DNA of 64,000 nucleotides from Chlamydiae bacterium Ga0074140 (GTDB taxonomy: Bacteria > Chlamydiota > Chlamydiia > Chlamydiales > Rhabdochlamydiaceae). The stretch lies in contig LNES01000006.1 of NCBI GenBank assembly GCA_001464115.1, positions 434,001-498,000 on the forward strand. The letters are read 5' to 3'. This document shows, one piece after another, positions 51,545 through 60,178 of the stretch. Numbering within the stretch: position 1 is the first letter of the stretch; each line of letters starts with the position of its first letter. A model generated the notes under the pieces. That model saw only the letters and a program-made list of their open reading frames with translations, had not been told where the DNA came from and ran no database searches. A program made the translations under genes and the position numbers.

Positions 51545-51578
51545 AAAAAGCGTTTGGGGATATCCCCAAACGCTTTTT
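51545..51578. terminator. Bidirectional rho-independent terminator
   Basis: AAAAAGCGTTTGGGGA-TATCCCCAAACGCTTTTT is a perfect palindrome flanked by A and T runs, so it can terminate transcription in both directions. It lies between the epimerase gene and the convergent CAY-family gene. Confidence 0.95.
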
Positions 51579-51608
51579 AGAAGCTCCGCCAAATAGAGAT
51601 GGCGCAAT

Positions 51609-52196
51609 TTACTGTTGGCTAGCTAACCCTTGAAGGTGTGCTACATGTTGCATGGCAAGCGCATGCTGCGCTGCAATCCGTGCCGCTTGAGCCTGAGCTG
51701 CCTCGAGCTGTTCTTTTGCAAGTCTTGCTTGTGTTTGTTCTATCGATTCACTGCCCGCCTGCCAATTCATAAATGGGAAATCATCTAGATTACAGACTCT
51801 ATTAATCTCAGCGGCAAGAGCGATATTCTCTTCAGTTATCGTGTTCAGAGATCCTTGGTTTGTTGCCTCTTCGCTTTGTCTTCCATGCTCGCTATAGTAT
51901 GGGAGAATTCCGAAGAGCGAAAGGTGCACGAAAAATGCTGCGATATAGGCGCATATCTTTTGCAGAGTTCCCGCATTTTCACTGCGCATCACGCTGACAA
52001 TACCTTGAAGGCAACTTGGCTGGCCAATTTGGACCATTACATTTGCTGGGACCTCCACCGTAAAATTGGCTCTATCATGAAAGCTAATTCCTTTCAGTTC
52101 AGCTAGCCGGTTTGTTAAGACTGCTTTTTGGCCGTTTGCGGTGGCAACCAGTTGTTGCGCTTCGGCTGCGTTTGCTACTTTTGTAATATTAGACAT
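51609..52196 (-). CDS. CAY-family protein 1 (unrecognised, candidate secreted membrane protein)
   Basis: A 195-aa member of a three-gene tandem family I do not recognise. The shared core is a cysteine-leucine turn (SCLQGIV, 61-67), then AGTLQKICAYIAAFFVHLSL (75-94), a single hydrophobic segment, followed by an E..RQ..EAT pattern. The N terminus is soluble and lacks a signal peptide. The C terminus (about 150-195) is an Ala/Gln-rich, coiled-coil-like helix, unique to this copy. No catalytic motif. The last gene of the array, with the bidirectional terminator downstream. Confidence 0.76.
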   Translation of the reverse strand: MSNITKVANAAEAQQLVATANGQKAVLTNRLAELKGISFHDRANFTVEVPANVMVQIGQPSCLQGIVSVMRSENAGTLQKICAYIAAFFVHLSLFGILPYYSEHGRQSEEATNQGSLNTITEENIALAAEINRVCNLDDFPFMNWQAGSESIEQTQARLAKEQLEAAQAQAARIAAQHALAMQHVAHLQGLASQQ

Positions 52197-52328
52197 ACAA
52201 TCAACTCCGTTTATTTATTAAACTAATAAAAAACAATTATATATATTTTAACAATTATTGTAAATAATAATTGATAAAATATAATAAAATCGCAAACGCT
52301 TGATAATTAAATGATTAGATCCTGTAGA

Positions 52329-52940
52329 TTACTGTACAGAAGCGGGGATCTCAGGTATTCTCCCCGAGTCTGCCATCTCGTTTGTGAAAGCGACCAATTC
52401 CCGCTCTGGGAGTTTTGCTGCATGCACCTGGATTGCAGCCAAGGAGTTTGTATCACGTTGTCGTAGGAGCTCATTGACCACATTGGCCAAATGAATATTT
52501 CGTTGAGTCTGTTCAACAAATCGAGCTGCCACATTTGGGAAATCCGTCGCTTCTCTTGTCTGCTTCTCACACTCCCTTACATATGAAGAGATTCCGAAGT
52601 AAGTGATATAAATGAAGAACACACAGACGTAGGCGCAGATTTTTCCTAATGTACCCGCCTCTCGATCAAGCACGACATGTACAATGCGTTCCAGGCACGT
52701 TGACTCTCTCCCCAATGTCTCTAGTTGGAGCCTAGAAGGCACCGGAACCTCCGCCGGGTCGGATGCACGCTGAGAGCCATTTTCTGCATCAAAGTGATTG
52801 TGGAGAATACAACGGATCTGCCACGTAAAAGCACTTCCAGTGTCTCTCGCATCACGGAAATACTCCTCCGCCCCCGCGTAGGTTACATACCGTATACCAC
52901 CTCGGGGAATGTCTAAATCTGGTGAAATATTTGAAGACAT
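52329..52940 (-). CDS. CAY-family protein 2
   Basis: A 203-aa paralogue. STCLERIVHVVLDREAG (80-96) leads into TLGKICAYVCVFFIYITYFG (97-116), matching the core of copies 1 and 3, with an SYVREC..Q motif and a helical C terminus (LANVVNELLRQ) after it. The N-terminal 75 residues differ from the others. No signal peptide. 132 bp of AT-rich non-coding DNA separate it from copy 1. Confidence 0.76.
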   Translation of the reverse strand: MSSNISPDLDIPRGGIRYVTYAGAEEYFRDARDTGSAFTWQIRCILHNHFDAENGSQRASDPAEVPVPSRLQLETLGRESTCLERIVHVVLDREAGTLGKICAYVCVFFIYITYFGISSYVRECEKQTREATDFPNVAARFVEQTQRNIHLANVVNELLRQRDTNSLAAIQVHAAKLPERELVAFTNEMADSGRIPEIPASVQ

Positions 52941-53008
52941 TGTTTCAAAGTCCTGTTTTATTGTTTAAAGAAGAAGCGCACAACAAATTTAAATTAAGAA
53001 AATATTTT

Positions 53009-53536
53009 TTACATTCCATCTATTAGCGCAGCCACAGTATCGCTTATTCTCTTTATGGTTTTCTCCCAAGGTTCTACTTTCCATTCCATCAATTCCGATC
53101 TATTTAGACCACAAAGCATATTCCATTCTTGTGTCATTTTAATCAGTGTTAAATTGGCGCGATGCAATCTGTTTTGGAGATGTGGGAAACGCGCGCGCTC
53201 TTCCGCTTGGGTGACTTGTCGCGCGTATTCGTTATTATAGGCAGGAATTCCAAGCAGGGTGATGTGAACAAAAAACGCGGCGATATAAGCACATATTTTT
53301 TCTAAAATTCCTGCATTTCTGTCGAGTATTATACGCACAACGCCTTGCAAACAATTTGATTCCCTATACGTTGCCAATCGAATTTGGTCACCTGCAGGAA
53401 CTTCTCTACGATCAGTTGGATCGTTACCTCGTAGTTTGCATCGACTAAGAGCTTCTGTTAGTGCAGTGACGTCCGCTTCACGATTAACACATAGATCAAC
53501 AGCTTCTCGATAACTAACAGTAACCAGAGCACCCAT
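53009..53536 (-). CDS. CAY-family protein 3
   Basis: A 175-aa paralogue. ESNCLQGVVRIILDRNAG (59-76) and ILEKICAYIAAFFVHITLLG (77-96) align with copies 1 and 2; the NEYARQVTQAEERAR pattern and a tryptophan-containing helical C terminus follow. The N terminus is soluble. No ribosome binding site stronger than AAGAGGG upstream. First gene of the minus-strand array; 68 bp separate it from copy 2. Confidence 0.76.
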   Translation of the reverse strand: MGALVTVSYREAVDLCVNREADVTALTEALSRCKLRGNDPTDRREVPAGDQIRLATYRESNCLQGVVRIILDRNAGILEKICAYIAAFFVHITLLGIPAYNNEYARQVTQAEERARFPHLQNRLHRANLTLIKMTQEWNMLCGLNRSELMEWKVEPWEKTIKRISDTVAALIDGM

Positions 53537-53630
53537 AATTAAAACCCTCTTATATTTGCAAAACTAAGGAAATATATTTTACAGTTATCACAATTTTTTA
53601 ACAATATCTTTCCGCGCGGGTTGATCCTTT

Positions 53631-54257
53631 TTAGCTATTGATAATCAGTAGCTTGCAAATTTGACACCTTTTTTCATCATGCCCCCTTGCAGGGCAGTAC
53701 TTCCTAGCAAAATAGATCATTTGGAGATGGAGCTTGTTCCAAGAGCTTCGTGGAAAAAGCCTTTTGAGGTCGCGCTCTGTTTCGACAACATTTTTTCCGC
53801 GACTTAGGCCCCAGCGGTGGGCGCAGCGATGGATATGCGTATCGACGGGAAATGCGGGTTTAGAGAAGGCTTGTGTCATGACTACGGAGGCGGTCTTATG
53901 GCCGACACCCGGTAGAGCCTCGAGTGCTTGAAACGTTTTCGGAACCTTTCCTTTATGGCGATCGAGGAGATCTTTGGAGAGCTTCCAGATCGCGCGGGAT
54001 TTGGCCGTGCTCAGTCCGCAGGTTCGGATGATCTCCTGGATTTCGGGAATCGTGAGCTTAACCATCTCCTCAGGCGTGGAGGCTTTTGCAAAAAGCTTTG
54101 GCGTCACGAGGTTGACCCGCGCATCGGTACACTGCGCAGAAAGGAGCACGGCGATAAGAAGCGTGTAGGGATCGCTATGTTTTAGAGGAATCTGCGGATT
54201 CGGAAAGAGTTTATTCAGGATCCTTTGGACAATTTTCGCGCGCTCTTTTTTTGTCAT
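53631..54257 (-). CDS. nth: Endonuclease III
   Basis: A 208-aa base-excision repair glycosylase/AP lyase. The helix-hairpin-helix GVGHKTASVVMTQAF contains the catalytic Lys, VDTHIHRCAHRWGLS the catalytic Asp, and the C-terminal C-x6-C-x2-C-type cluster (CPARGHDEKRCQICKLL) binds the 4Fe-4S cluster. The start is ATG 54257, overlapping the mnmE stop (ATGA); an in-frame upstream ATG at 54269 is less likely. Same pair and order as CT697/CT698. Confidence 0.94.
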   Translation of the reverse strand: MTKKERAKIVQRILNKLFPNPQIPLKHSDPYTLLIAVLLSAQCTDARVNLVTPKLFAKASTPEEMVKLTIPEIQEIIRTCGLSTAKSRAIWKLSKDLLDRHKGKVPKTFQALEALPGVGHKTASVVMTQAFSKPAFPVDTHIHRCAHRWGLSRGKNVVETERDLKRLFPRSSWNKLHLQMIYFARKYCPARGHDEKRCQICKLLIINS

Positions 54258-55627
54258 TTGCCCACACAAAATTTAGAGAAGATAGCAGAGAGGATATCCT
54301 CTGTGATGTTGGTCCCGATGATGGTTCCAAGAGCGCTGAGAGCTCGTCTCATCTCAGAAGAGAGAAACTCGGGGGAGACTCCATCTTTTAAACCAGTGAT
54401 GAGCATCTCGAGGGCGTCATCTGCTTCTACGAGAGCTTGTCGGTGGCGCATAGAGGTGATGAGGATCTCCTCTTTCTGAGGCGCACCATTTTGCCAGATG
54501 AGCGCGTCGATCGCATGTTTTAAATCCTCCAAGCCTTTTCTCTCTTTTGCAGAGATGCAGACGTTGGGAATGCCCTCAACGGGTCTGGGAGATGAATCGA
54601 TGAGATCGATCTTATTCCACACGAGAATCGCCTTCTTCTTGCGCGCTTCCTCTAAAAGTTCTGGATCTTCAATACCACGTGATGCGTCGAAAATGAGGAG
54701 AACAAGATCGGCTTGTGCAAGAGCTGTTTTGGAGCGAACAATTCCTTCCTGTTCAATACGCTCTTCTGTTTTCCGGATACCGGCAGTGTCGATGAGGCGA
54801 AAGTTTAGCACGCCCAGAGAGAGCTCCTCTTCGAGAAGATCGCGCGTGGTTCCAGGAATTTCCGTCACAATAGCGCGCTCTTTTTTCAGAAGAGCGTTCA
54901 TGAGGGAGGATTTACCCGCATTTGGGGGGCCGATTAAACAGAGAGAGAACCCTTCGTGAAGTTTTCTTCCTTCGTAAAAGCTGTTGGAAAGTTTGCTGAT
55001 TCTCTCTTGGATGCGCGCAAGGATTTCAAGAACTTCCTCTTGAGAGGCAAACTCTAGCCCCTCTTCAGGAAAATCTACCCACGCCTCGAAGATCGCGGCG
55101 AGATCGGTCAGCTCTTTCTGAAATGCGGAGATCTCCTTGGAAAGGGCACCCTGAAGCTGCTGCTCTGCAAAGTGGAGCGCGAGTTCGCTGCGCGCAGAGA
55201 TGAGCTCCTGTACCGCTTCTGCCTGTGCAAGATCGAGTTTTCCGTGCATGAATGCTTTGAAGGTAAATTCTCCGGGAGCCGCCGGACGCGCGCCTGCTCG
55301 TATAACGGTTTCTAACACCTTTCGAGTGATGAGACTCCCGCCATGGCAATGGATTTCAACGGTATCTTCGCCTGTGTATGAACGTGGAGCGCGCATGGGA
55401 AGAAGAAGAACTTCATCCACAAACACTCCTCTCTCATCGACAATTTTTCCAAGATGCGCCGTGTGGCTCTTGTATTCTCGTACGGGTCCCGTGAAAATTT
55501 TCTCCGCAATTGCAATCGCCTCTTTTCCAGAAATGCGAATGACCGCAACACCACCTTCCCCCGGTGGAGTCGCCACGGCCGCGATCGTCTCTTCGAGCTC
55601 TGTCGAGCGATGAACAAAATTCTGCAT
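54254..55627 (-). CDS. mnmE: tRNA modification GTPase MnmE
   Basis: A 457-aa protein that with MnmG modifies wobble uridines of tRNAs. The N-terminal folate-binding domain (ETIAAVATPPGEGGVAVIRISG) is followed by YTGEDTVEIHCHGG and the inserted GTPase domain with G1 GPPNAGKSS. DTAG (G3) and NKID (G4) are present. The protein ends with the diagnostic C(V)GK motif. Its last codons overlap nth (ATGA), indicating coupled expression. Confidence 0.96.
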   Translation of the reverse strand: MQNFVHRSTELEETIAAVATPPGEGGVAVIRISGKEAIAIAEKIFTGPVREYKSHTAHLGKIVDERGVFVDEVLLLPMRAPRSYTGEDTVEIHCHGGSLITRKVLETVIRAGARPAAPGEFTFKAFMHGKLDLAQAEAVQELISARSELALHFAEQQLQGALSKEISAFQKELTDLAAIFEAWVDFPEEGLEFASQEEVLEILARIQERISKLSNSFYEGRKLHEGFSLCLIGPPNAGKSSLMNALLKKERAIVTEIPGTTRDLLEEELSLGVLNFRLIDTAGIRKTEERIEQEGIVRSKTALAQADLVLLIFDASRGIEDPELLEEARKKKAILVWNKIDLIDSSPRPVEGIPNVCISAKERKGLEDLKHAIDALIWQNGAPQKEEILITSMRHRQALVEADDALEMLITGLKDGVSPEFLSSEMRRALSALGTIIGTNITEDILSAIFSKFCVGK

Positions 55628-55659
55628 CTAGCCTTTAAAGGAATATTTTAAAGGGTTAA

Positions 55660-56919
55660 TTATACCCTAGTGCGATTAATCGGGAGAATGGCAATTAACG
55701 AGAGGGCGGCGGTACCGATGAGCATGAACATCGGCATGTAAGGATTTCCTGTAATTTGGGTCAAAAAGAGAGCGAGAAATGGGCTAGAACCTCCGACGGC
55801 GATATTGCAAAGGTTATAGCCGATACCCACCCCTGAATAGCGAACAGGAGTAGGAAAAAGGTCGCAGAGAAGTTTGGGGAGAAGGGCAAACTGCACTGTT
55901 AGCGCAATGGCCATAATCACCTTCAAAGTCATGAAAACAACAAATGGCCCATGCAGCATAAAAAAATAGAAGGGATAAGAGAGGAGGATCACCAAGCAAC
56001 AGCTGCCGATCCAGAGGACTTTTTTGTAACTCTTATCTGCAAGCCAGCCAAACAGCGGAAGACAGAGATTGGATAAGACGATGAGAAGGAGCGTGATTAG
56101 AAGCTCTTTACCCCATCCGGTTTTTTGCACCTCTGATGCGTAGATAGGAGAAAAAATAAAAACGAGATACCAGCCTGCTGCTGTGAGAGAGGTTAACAGT
56201 AGAGCCCTCATGAGGGGCCTTTTATATCCCGTGAGTGCGTCATACACGGGATGAGGAGAGATTTTTCCCTCTTTTTTCAACGCTTGAAAAGTTGGTGTTT
56301 CTTGAAGTTTCTTCCGCAGATACCAGCCACCTAAACCGATCAACCCTCCAAGCATGAAGGAGATGCGCCAGCCCCACTCTGCGATCTCTTCATGCGTAAA
56401 AAACTGCTCGATGAAAAGGAACTCCCCGATGCTCAAAATCGCGCCGATCTGCGAGCCAAAAAAAACCATACTCCCCATGATTGTCTGCCTTCCAGGCGGA
56501 GAGATCTCGTATAGGTAGCACATCACCCCCGTAAACTCCCCTCCTGCGGGAATCCCTTGCAGAAGCCGCATCAGCAAGATGATCAGTGGCGCCACAATCC
56601 CAATTTGCGCAAACGTCGGCACACACCCGATCACAAAAGTCGGAATCGTCATGAGAAGAATCGAGAGGATCAGGGCGATCCTTCTTCCAACTCTATCTCC
56701 AAGATGTCCAAAAAGAACCGCTCCAAAGGGGCGCGAGAGAAAGCCTATGGCAATGACGAGGAATGCTTGGATCAGCGACATGCCCGGCACGTCGGATGGA
56801 AAAAAGAGAGCTGCAAAAAGGGGCGTGAAAAGAATATAGAGATAGAACTCATACCATTCGAGCGCATTGCCGATGATGTTCGCGCCTATGGCAAGAGCAA
56901 GCTTTCTCTTTGACAGCAT
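55660..56919 (-). CDS. MFS transporter, metabolite:H+ symporter (ProP-like) family
   Basis: A 419-aa carrier with 12 predicted helices. The N-terminal GNALEWYEFYLYILFTPL and GHLGDRVGRRIALILSILLM (loop 2-3 motif) and PAGGEFTGVMCYLYEISPPGRQT in helix 4-5 match the MHS family (proline/betaine, citrate and other organic acids). Helix 7-8 loop GWLADKSYKKVLW is conserved. Substrate unknown. It lies between mnmE and ruvA. Confidence 0.87.
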   Translation of the reverse strand: MLSKRKLALAIGANIIGNALEWYEFYLYILFTPLFAALFFPSDVPGMSLIQAFLVIAIGFLSRPFGAVLFGHLGDRVGRRIALILSILLMTIPTFVIGCVPTFAQIGIVAPLIILLMRLLQGIPAGGEFTGVMCYLYEISPPGRQTIMGSMVFFGSQIGAILSIGEFLFIEQFFTHEEIAEWGWRISFMLGGLIGLGGWYLRKKLQETPTFQALKKEGKISPHPVYDALTGYKRPLMRALLLTSLTAAGWYLVFIFSPIYASEVQKTGWGKELLITLLLIVLSNLCLPLFGWLADKSYKKVLWIGSCCLVILLSYPFYFFMLHGPFVVFMTLKVIMAIALTVQFALLPKLLCDLFPTPVRYSGVGIGYNLCNIAVGGSSPFLALFLTQITGNPYMPMFMLIGTAALSLIAILPINRTRV

Positions 56920-56926
56920 CTATCCT

Positions 56927-57505
56927 CTAAACTTTGCGCAGAGCTAGTGTGATGAGTTCCGAGAGCGAGGGCTCTTTCTCACACCCCTCTAAAACTTGCT
57001 TGATCGCCTTTTGCGATCGCGGCCATGGATAGCCCAGATTGACAAGAGCTGCAATCGCATCTTCAACCGCGCCGCCCGAGCTGTTAGAGGGCATGGAAGG
57101 AAGTTTTTGCACGCGATCCTTCAGCTCCATCACAAGACGTTCTGCCGTTTTCTTTCCGATACCGGGAATCTTCGAGAGGCGTGCGGCATTTTTTTGCGCA
57201 ATGGCAAGATGCAATTCTGCAAGCTCCATGTGGCCGATAATTGCAAGCGCTGTTTTAGGGCCGATGCCCGAGATCCCATTGAGCTGTTCGAAGAGATCCC
57301 TCTCCTGTTCTGTTACAAACCCAAAATAGCGATGAGAGTCTTCTCGGATATGTGCATACACAAACAGTAGGACCTCCTTTCCCACCTGCGGCAATCGAGC
57401 ATAGTTGTTGAAAGGGATGTAGAGTCGATAACCGAGGCCCCCTACCTCCACTGTCGCTTTTTCTGTTGTGGCAGCAGAGAGTTTTCCGCGGATATATTCA
57501 AACAT
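56927..57505 (-). CDS. ruvA: Holliday junction branch-migration protein RuvA
   Basis: A 192-aa protein that holds Holliday junctions for RuvB. Domain I (residues 1-65) has the IRGKLSAATTEKATVEVGGLGYRLYIP barrel; domain II has two helix-hairpin-helix motifs (NGISGIGPKTALAII, KIPGIGKKTAERLVMELKD). A shorter domain III follows. It overlaps ruvC by 8 nt. RuvB is not in the window. Confidence 0.96.
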   Translation of the reverse strand: MFEYIRGKLSAATTEKATVEVGGLGYRLYIPFNNYARLPQVGKEVLLFVYAHIREDSHRYFGFVTEQERDLFEQLNGISGIGPKTALAIIGHMELAELHLAIAQKNAARLSKIPGIGKKTAERLVMELKDRVQKLPSMPSNSSGGAVEDAIAALVNLGYPWPRSQKAIKQVLEGCEKEPSLSELITLALRKV

Positions 57506-57992
57506 GGATGATTTTCCTTAAGTTGTGAGCGTGACAGATGGCAAGAGCAAGCGCATCAGCTGCATCTTCGGGTGTGGGAGGCTGAGAGAGCTTGAGTAGC
57601 ATTTGGGTCATCTTTTGCACCTGAGTTTTACTCGCCCCGCCATTTCCAACAACGGCGAGTTTTGCTTTTGTGGGAGCATACTCCACCACTTCGACCCCTT
57701 TTTTTGCGGCGGCAAGAAGAACCGCAGCGCGCGCCATGCCCAACTTCATCGCACTTTGGACATTTTTATAAACAAACTGGGTTTCGACAGCAACCGCATC
57801 AGGTTTATGGGTTTCGATGAGATGGATGACCCCTTCAAAAATAGTGAGATACCGCTCTGCCTGGGAGAGCTTTAGAGAGGGGCGTATCGTCCCAAAGTCT
57901 AACGGTGCATAGCCATGACTTAGGACGCGGATTAACCCATAGCCCGTGATGCGCGTTCCAGGATCTACCCCTAAAATGATCTTTTCACTCAT
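57498..57992 (-). CDS. ruvC: Holliday junction resolvase RuvC
   Basis: A 164-aa nuclease. ILGVDPGTRITGYG carries the first catalytic Asp, AVETQFVYKNVQSAMKLGMAR the Glu, and TPEDAADALALAICHA the C-terminal acidic pair. The start is ATG 57992, the conserved N terminus; an in-frame ATG 138 nt upstream would run through a hairpin and gives no homologous sequence. A strong hairpin (57997-58039) begins 5 nt upstream of the start codon. Confidence 0.94.
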   Translation of the reverse strand: MSEKIILGVDPGTRITGYGLIRVLSHGYAPLDFGTIRPSLKLSQAERYLTIFEGVIHLIETHKPDAVAVETQFVYKNVQSAMKLGMARAAVLLAAAKKGVEVVEYAPTKAKLAVVGNGGASKTQVQKMTQMLLKLSQPPTPEDAADALALAICHAHNLRKIIHV

Positions 57993-57996
57993 ATAA

Positions 57997-58039
57997 AAGA
58001 TTCTGCAGAGAAAGAATAATTTTTCTCTGCAGAAATCTT
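57997..58039. promoter_or_regulatory. Long hairpin abutting the ruvC start codon
   Basis: AAGATTCTGCAGAGAAA (57997-58013) pairs with TTTCTCTGCAGAAATCTT (58022-58039), with one bulged base and an 8-nt loop. It ends 5 nt before the ruvC ATG and no Shine-Dalgarno is visible. It could control ruvC translation or mark the 5' end of its transcript. Confidence 0.5.
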
Positions 58040-58040
58040 G

Positions 58041-58208
58041 GAGACTGTCCACAAAATGTTCTACACCCCCTTTTCTAAACCTATTTGCGACCTTTTGCCC
58101 GAGACACCTCAGCCATATGCAGCTGCGCATATTGTCCTCGGTGTTTCAAGCAAAATCTCATCAAATATCTTCGTAGAACAGGGGGTGGAAAATTCCGTAG
58201 ACAGTCTC
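58041..58208. repeat. 168-bp repeat-like element with GAGACTGTC ends
   Basis: Ends GAGACTGTCCAC (58041-58052) and GTAGACAGTCTC (58197-58208) form an 11-of-12 inverted repeat. A further inverted pair (GTTCTAC/GTAGAAC with CCCCC/GGGGG) lies just inside. No gene. It fills the ruvC/waaF gap together with the adjoining hairpin. No second copy in the window was noticed. Confidence 0.45.
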
Positions 58209-58233
58209 TTTAAAACTTGGTATTTTTCATCTG

Positions 58234-59289
58234 ATGCACTCACTACGCGAATTTCAACCGAAAAATATTATTATTAGGATGCCCAATTGGGTTGGCGATC
58301 TCGTCATGGCAACCCCCGTGATCAGCGACCTCCGAAGGGCGTACCCGGATGCGGAAATCACAGTGATGGCCCGCTATCCGCTGTGCGAACTCTTGCAGGA
58401 GGATCCCGAGATCAACGAACTCTTCTGCTTTAGCAAAGGGAGCACTTTTGGAAGGCGGATGGGCAAACGGAATGTCATCGAGAAATTACGCAACGGGAAG
58501 TATGATCTTGGCGTCCTGCTTACACACTCTTTTTCTTCTGCCTGGTGGTTCTGGTTAGGCGGAGTGAAGTACAGATTGGGATATAAAGGAAACGGAAGAA
58601 ATTGGACGCTAACGCACAGCTCTCCTCTTCCTGAAAATGTCGCAGAGCAGCATCTCGTGATGACCTACAAGATGCTTCTCTCCCCACTTGGAATTCCTCT
58701 TTCGAATACACCGCCTAGGCTCTATGTTTCTGAAAAAGAGGTCTCCCAAGCGCGCGAACTTTTAAAGCAGCATGGTGTCTCTCGAGAAAGCCGGATCGTC
58801 GGCATCAATCCCGGCGCAACGTATGGCTCGGCAAAATGCTGGCTTCCTGAAAGATTTCGTGAAGTGACTCTTGATCTTTTGGAGGATAAGAATCTCTTCA
58901 TCATCTACTTTGGCGATCAAGCAAATGCTTCTCTTGTCAAAGAGATCTGTCACGAACTCCCTCCTCGGGTCATTAATCTTGCGGGGCTCACCTCTCTTCG
59001 CGAACTTGCAGCCCTCATTAGCATCTGTGACATCCTTCTTACAAACGATAGCGGCCCCATGCATATTGCAGATGCCCTTGGCACACCCGTTGTCGCGCTG
59101 TTTGGATCGACGAGCGAGGTTGTCACAGGGCCCTACCGCAATGGAACTGTGATCCACAAGCATGTCGACTGCTCTCCTTGCTATGAGCGGCGCTGCCCCA
59201 TCGACTTCCGCTGCATGAAAAAAATCGAAGCGGATGAGGTCACACGCACAATTCTTCACCTCTTGCAGTCTAAGAAAATGCATGCTTAA
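58234..59289 (+). CDS. waaF: Lipopolysaccharide heptosyltransferase II-like, GT9 family
   Basis: A 351-aa GT9 glycosyltransferase. The N-terminal PKNIIIRMPNWVGDLVMATPVISDLRRAYPDAEITVMAR, the central GINPGATYGSAKCWLPERF (ADP-heptose-binding loop), and C-terminal LLTNDSGPMHIADALGTPVVALFGSTSEVVTGPY are typical of WaaF. The motif SPCYERRCPIDFRCM near the C terminus is the cysteine cluster of this family. It probably adds a sugar to the LPS inner core. The chlamydial LPS core is minimal, so the sugar transferred is uncertain. It overlaps the next gene by 8 nt. Confidence 0.88.
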   Translation: MHSLREFQPKNIIIRMPNWVGDLVMATPVISDLRRAYPDAEITVMARYPLCELLQEDPEINELFCFSKGSTFGRRMGKRNVIEKLRNGKYDLGVLLTHSFSSAWWFWLGGVKYRLGYKGNGRNWTLTHSSPLPENVAEQHLVMTYKMLLSPLGIPLSNTPPRLYVSEKEVSQARELLKQHGVSRESRIVGINPGATYGSAKCWLPERFREVTLDLLEDKNLFIIYFGDQANASLVKEICHELPPRVINLAGLTSLRELAALISICDILLTNDSGPMHIADALGTPVVALFGSTSEVVTGPYRNGTVIHKHVDCSPCYERRCPIDFRCMKKIEADEVTRTILHLLQSKKMHA

Positions 59290-60178
59290 GAAAATCTGGA
59301 GAAAATGGGGACCCAACCCCTTCGAATGCCTATTAAAACGGGTGCAAGAGAAAAAAAACGCGCGCGTTCTTATCGTCTGGAATCGAGGCCTCGGAGATAT
59401 CGCTCTAGGGCTATATGCGATGGTTGTACGCATCCGAACCTGCGTTCCTCATGCTGAAATTACATTTTTAACACGTTCAGATCTTGCGGAAGGATTTAAG
59501 CTACTTGAAAATGTCAACACATGGGTTGCACCAGATTGGAAACGGGGCTCTCACTACGATCTGAAATCCACACTCCTCTCCCTTGGCAAAAGCAGTGAAG
59601 ATTTTGATCTCCTCATCGAAAAACCAGATCCTACTCATTGGGTTCGCTGGCAACTTGGCACACTCACGCCTAAGCTGCGCTGGAAAGAGGAGTGGGACGC
59701 TCTTTGCGACGACTTTCCTCTCTCTCCTGATGAAAAATATATCGCCATGCAGCCGCAAACAGAGACCCTTTATGGCTACGAAAAAAATTGGCCACTTTCC
59801 CACTGGCGCGAATTGATCGAAATTCTTACTTTAAAAACAGGAAAGAGCGTTCTGCTTTTGGGAAAAAATCCGGACACCTCTTTCGTCGCTCCAAACATCA
59901 TCGACCTAAGAGGAAAGACGACTCTGCTACAAATGCTCTCACTCATTAAAAATCGCTGTTCGACTCTCATCGTTCCCGATTCGGGCGTCCTCTCGCTCTC
60001 TTATTTCTTAGATACCCCCTTTCCATTAAAAATCCTCTCTCTTTGGGCAGACCCGCGACAGGGAGTTTTGAAACAAAATGTCTCCTCTCCCAACCCACTA
60101 CTCACCCACATTCCTCTTCTTGCAAAAAAGGAGGATCTGCGCAATCTCTCTGTGAGCGAGGTATTATACAATGCTTAA
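59282..60178 (+). CDS. GT9-family glycosyltransferase, second copy
   Basis: A 298-aa protein starting at ATG 59282, within the waaF stop region. An upstream in-frame ATG at 59234 is inside waaF. VLIVWNRGLGDIALGLYAMVVRIRTCVPHAEITFLTR is the GT9 N-terminal signature; the second half has YIAMQPQTETLYGYEKNWPLSHWRELI and STLIVPDSGVLSLSYFLDTP. The usual GGPPH-like GPMH motif is replaced by PDSGVL, so it is a diverged paralogue. It overlaps the UDPGP-family gene by 8 nt. Confidence 0.78.
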   Translation: MLKKIWRKWGPNPFECLLKRVQEKKNARVLIVWNRGLGDIALGLYAMVVRIRTCVPHAEITFLTRSDLAEGFKLLENVNTWVAPDWKRGSHYDLKSTLLSLGKSSEDFDLLIEKPDPTHWVRWQLGTLTPKLRWKEEWDALCDDFPLSPDEKYIAMQPQTETLYGYEKNWPLSHWRELIEILTLKTGKSVLLLGKNPDTSFVAPNIIDLRGKTTLLQMLSLIKNRCSTLIVPDSGVLSLSYFLDTPFPLKILSLWADPRQGVLKQNVSSPNPLLTHIPLLAKKEDLRNLSVSEVLYNA

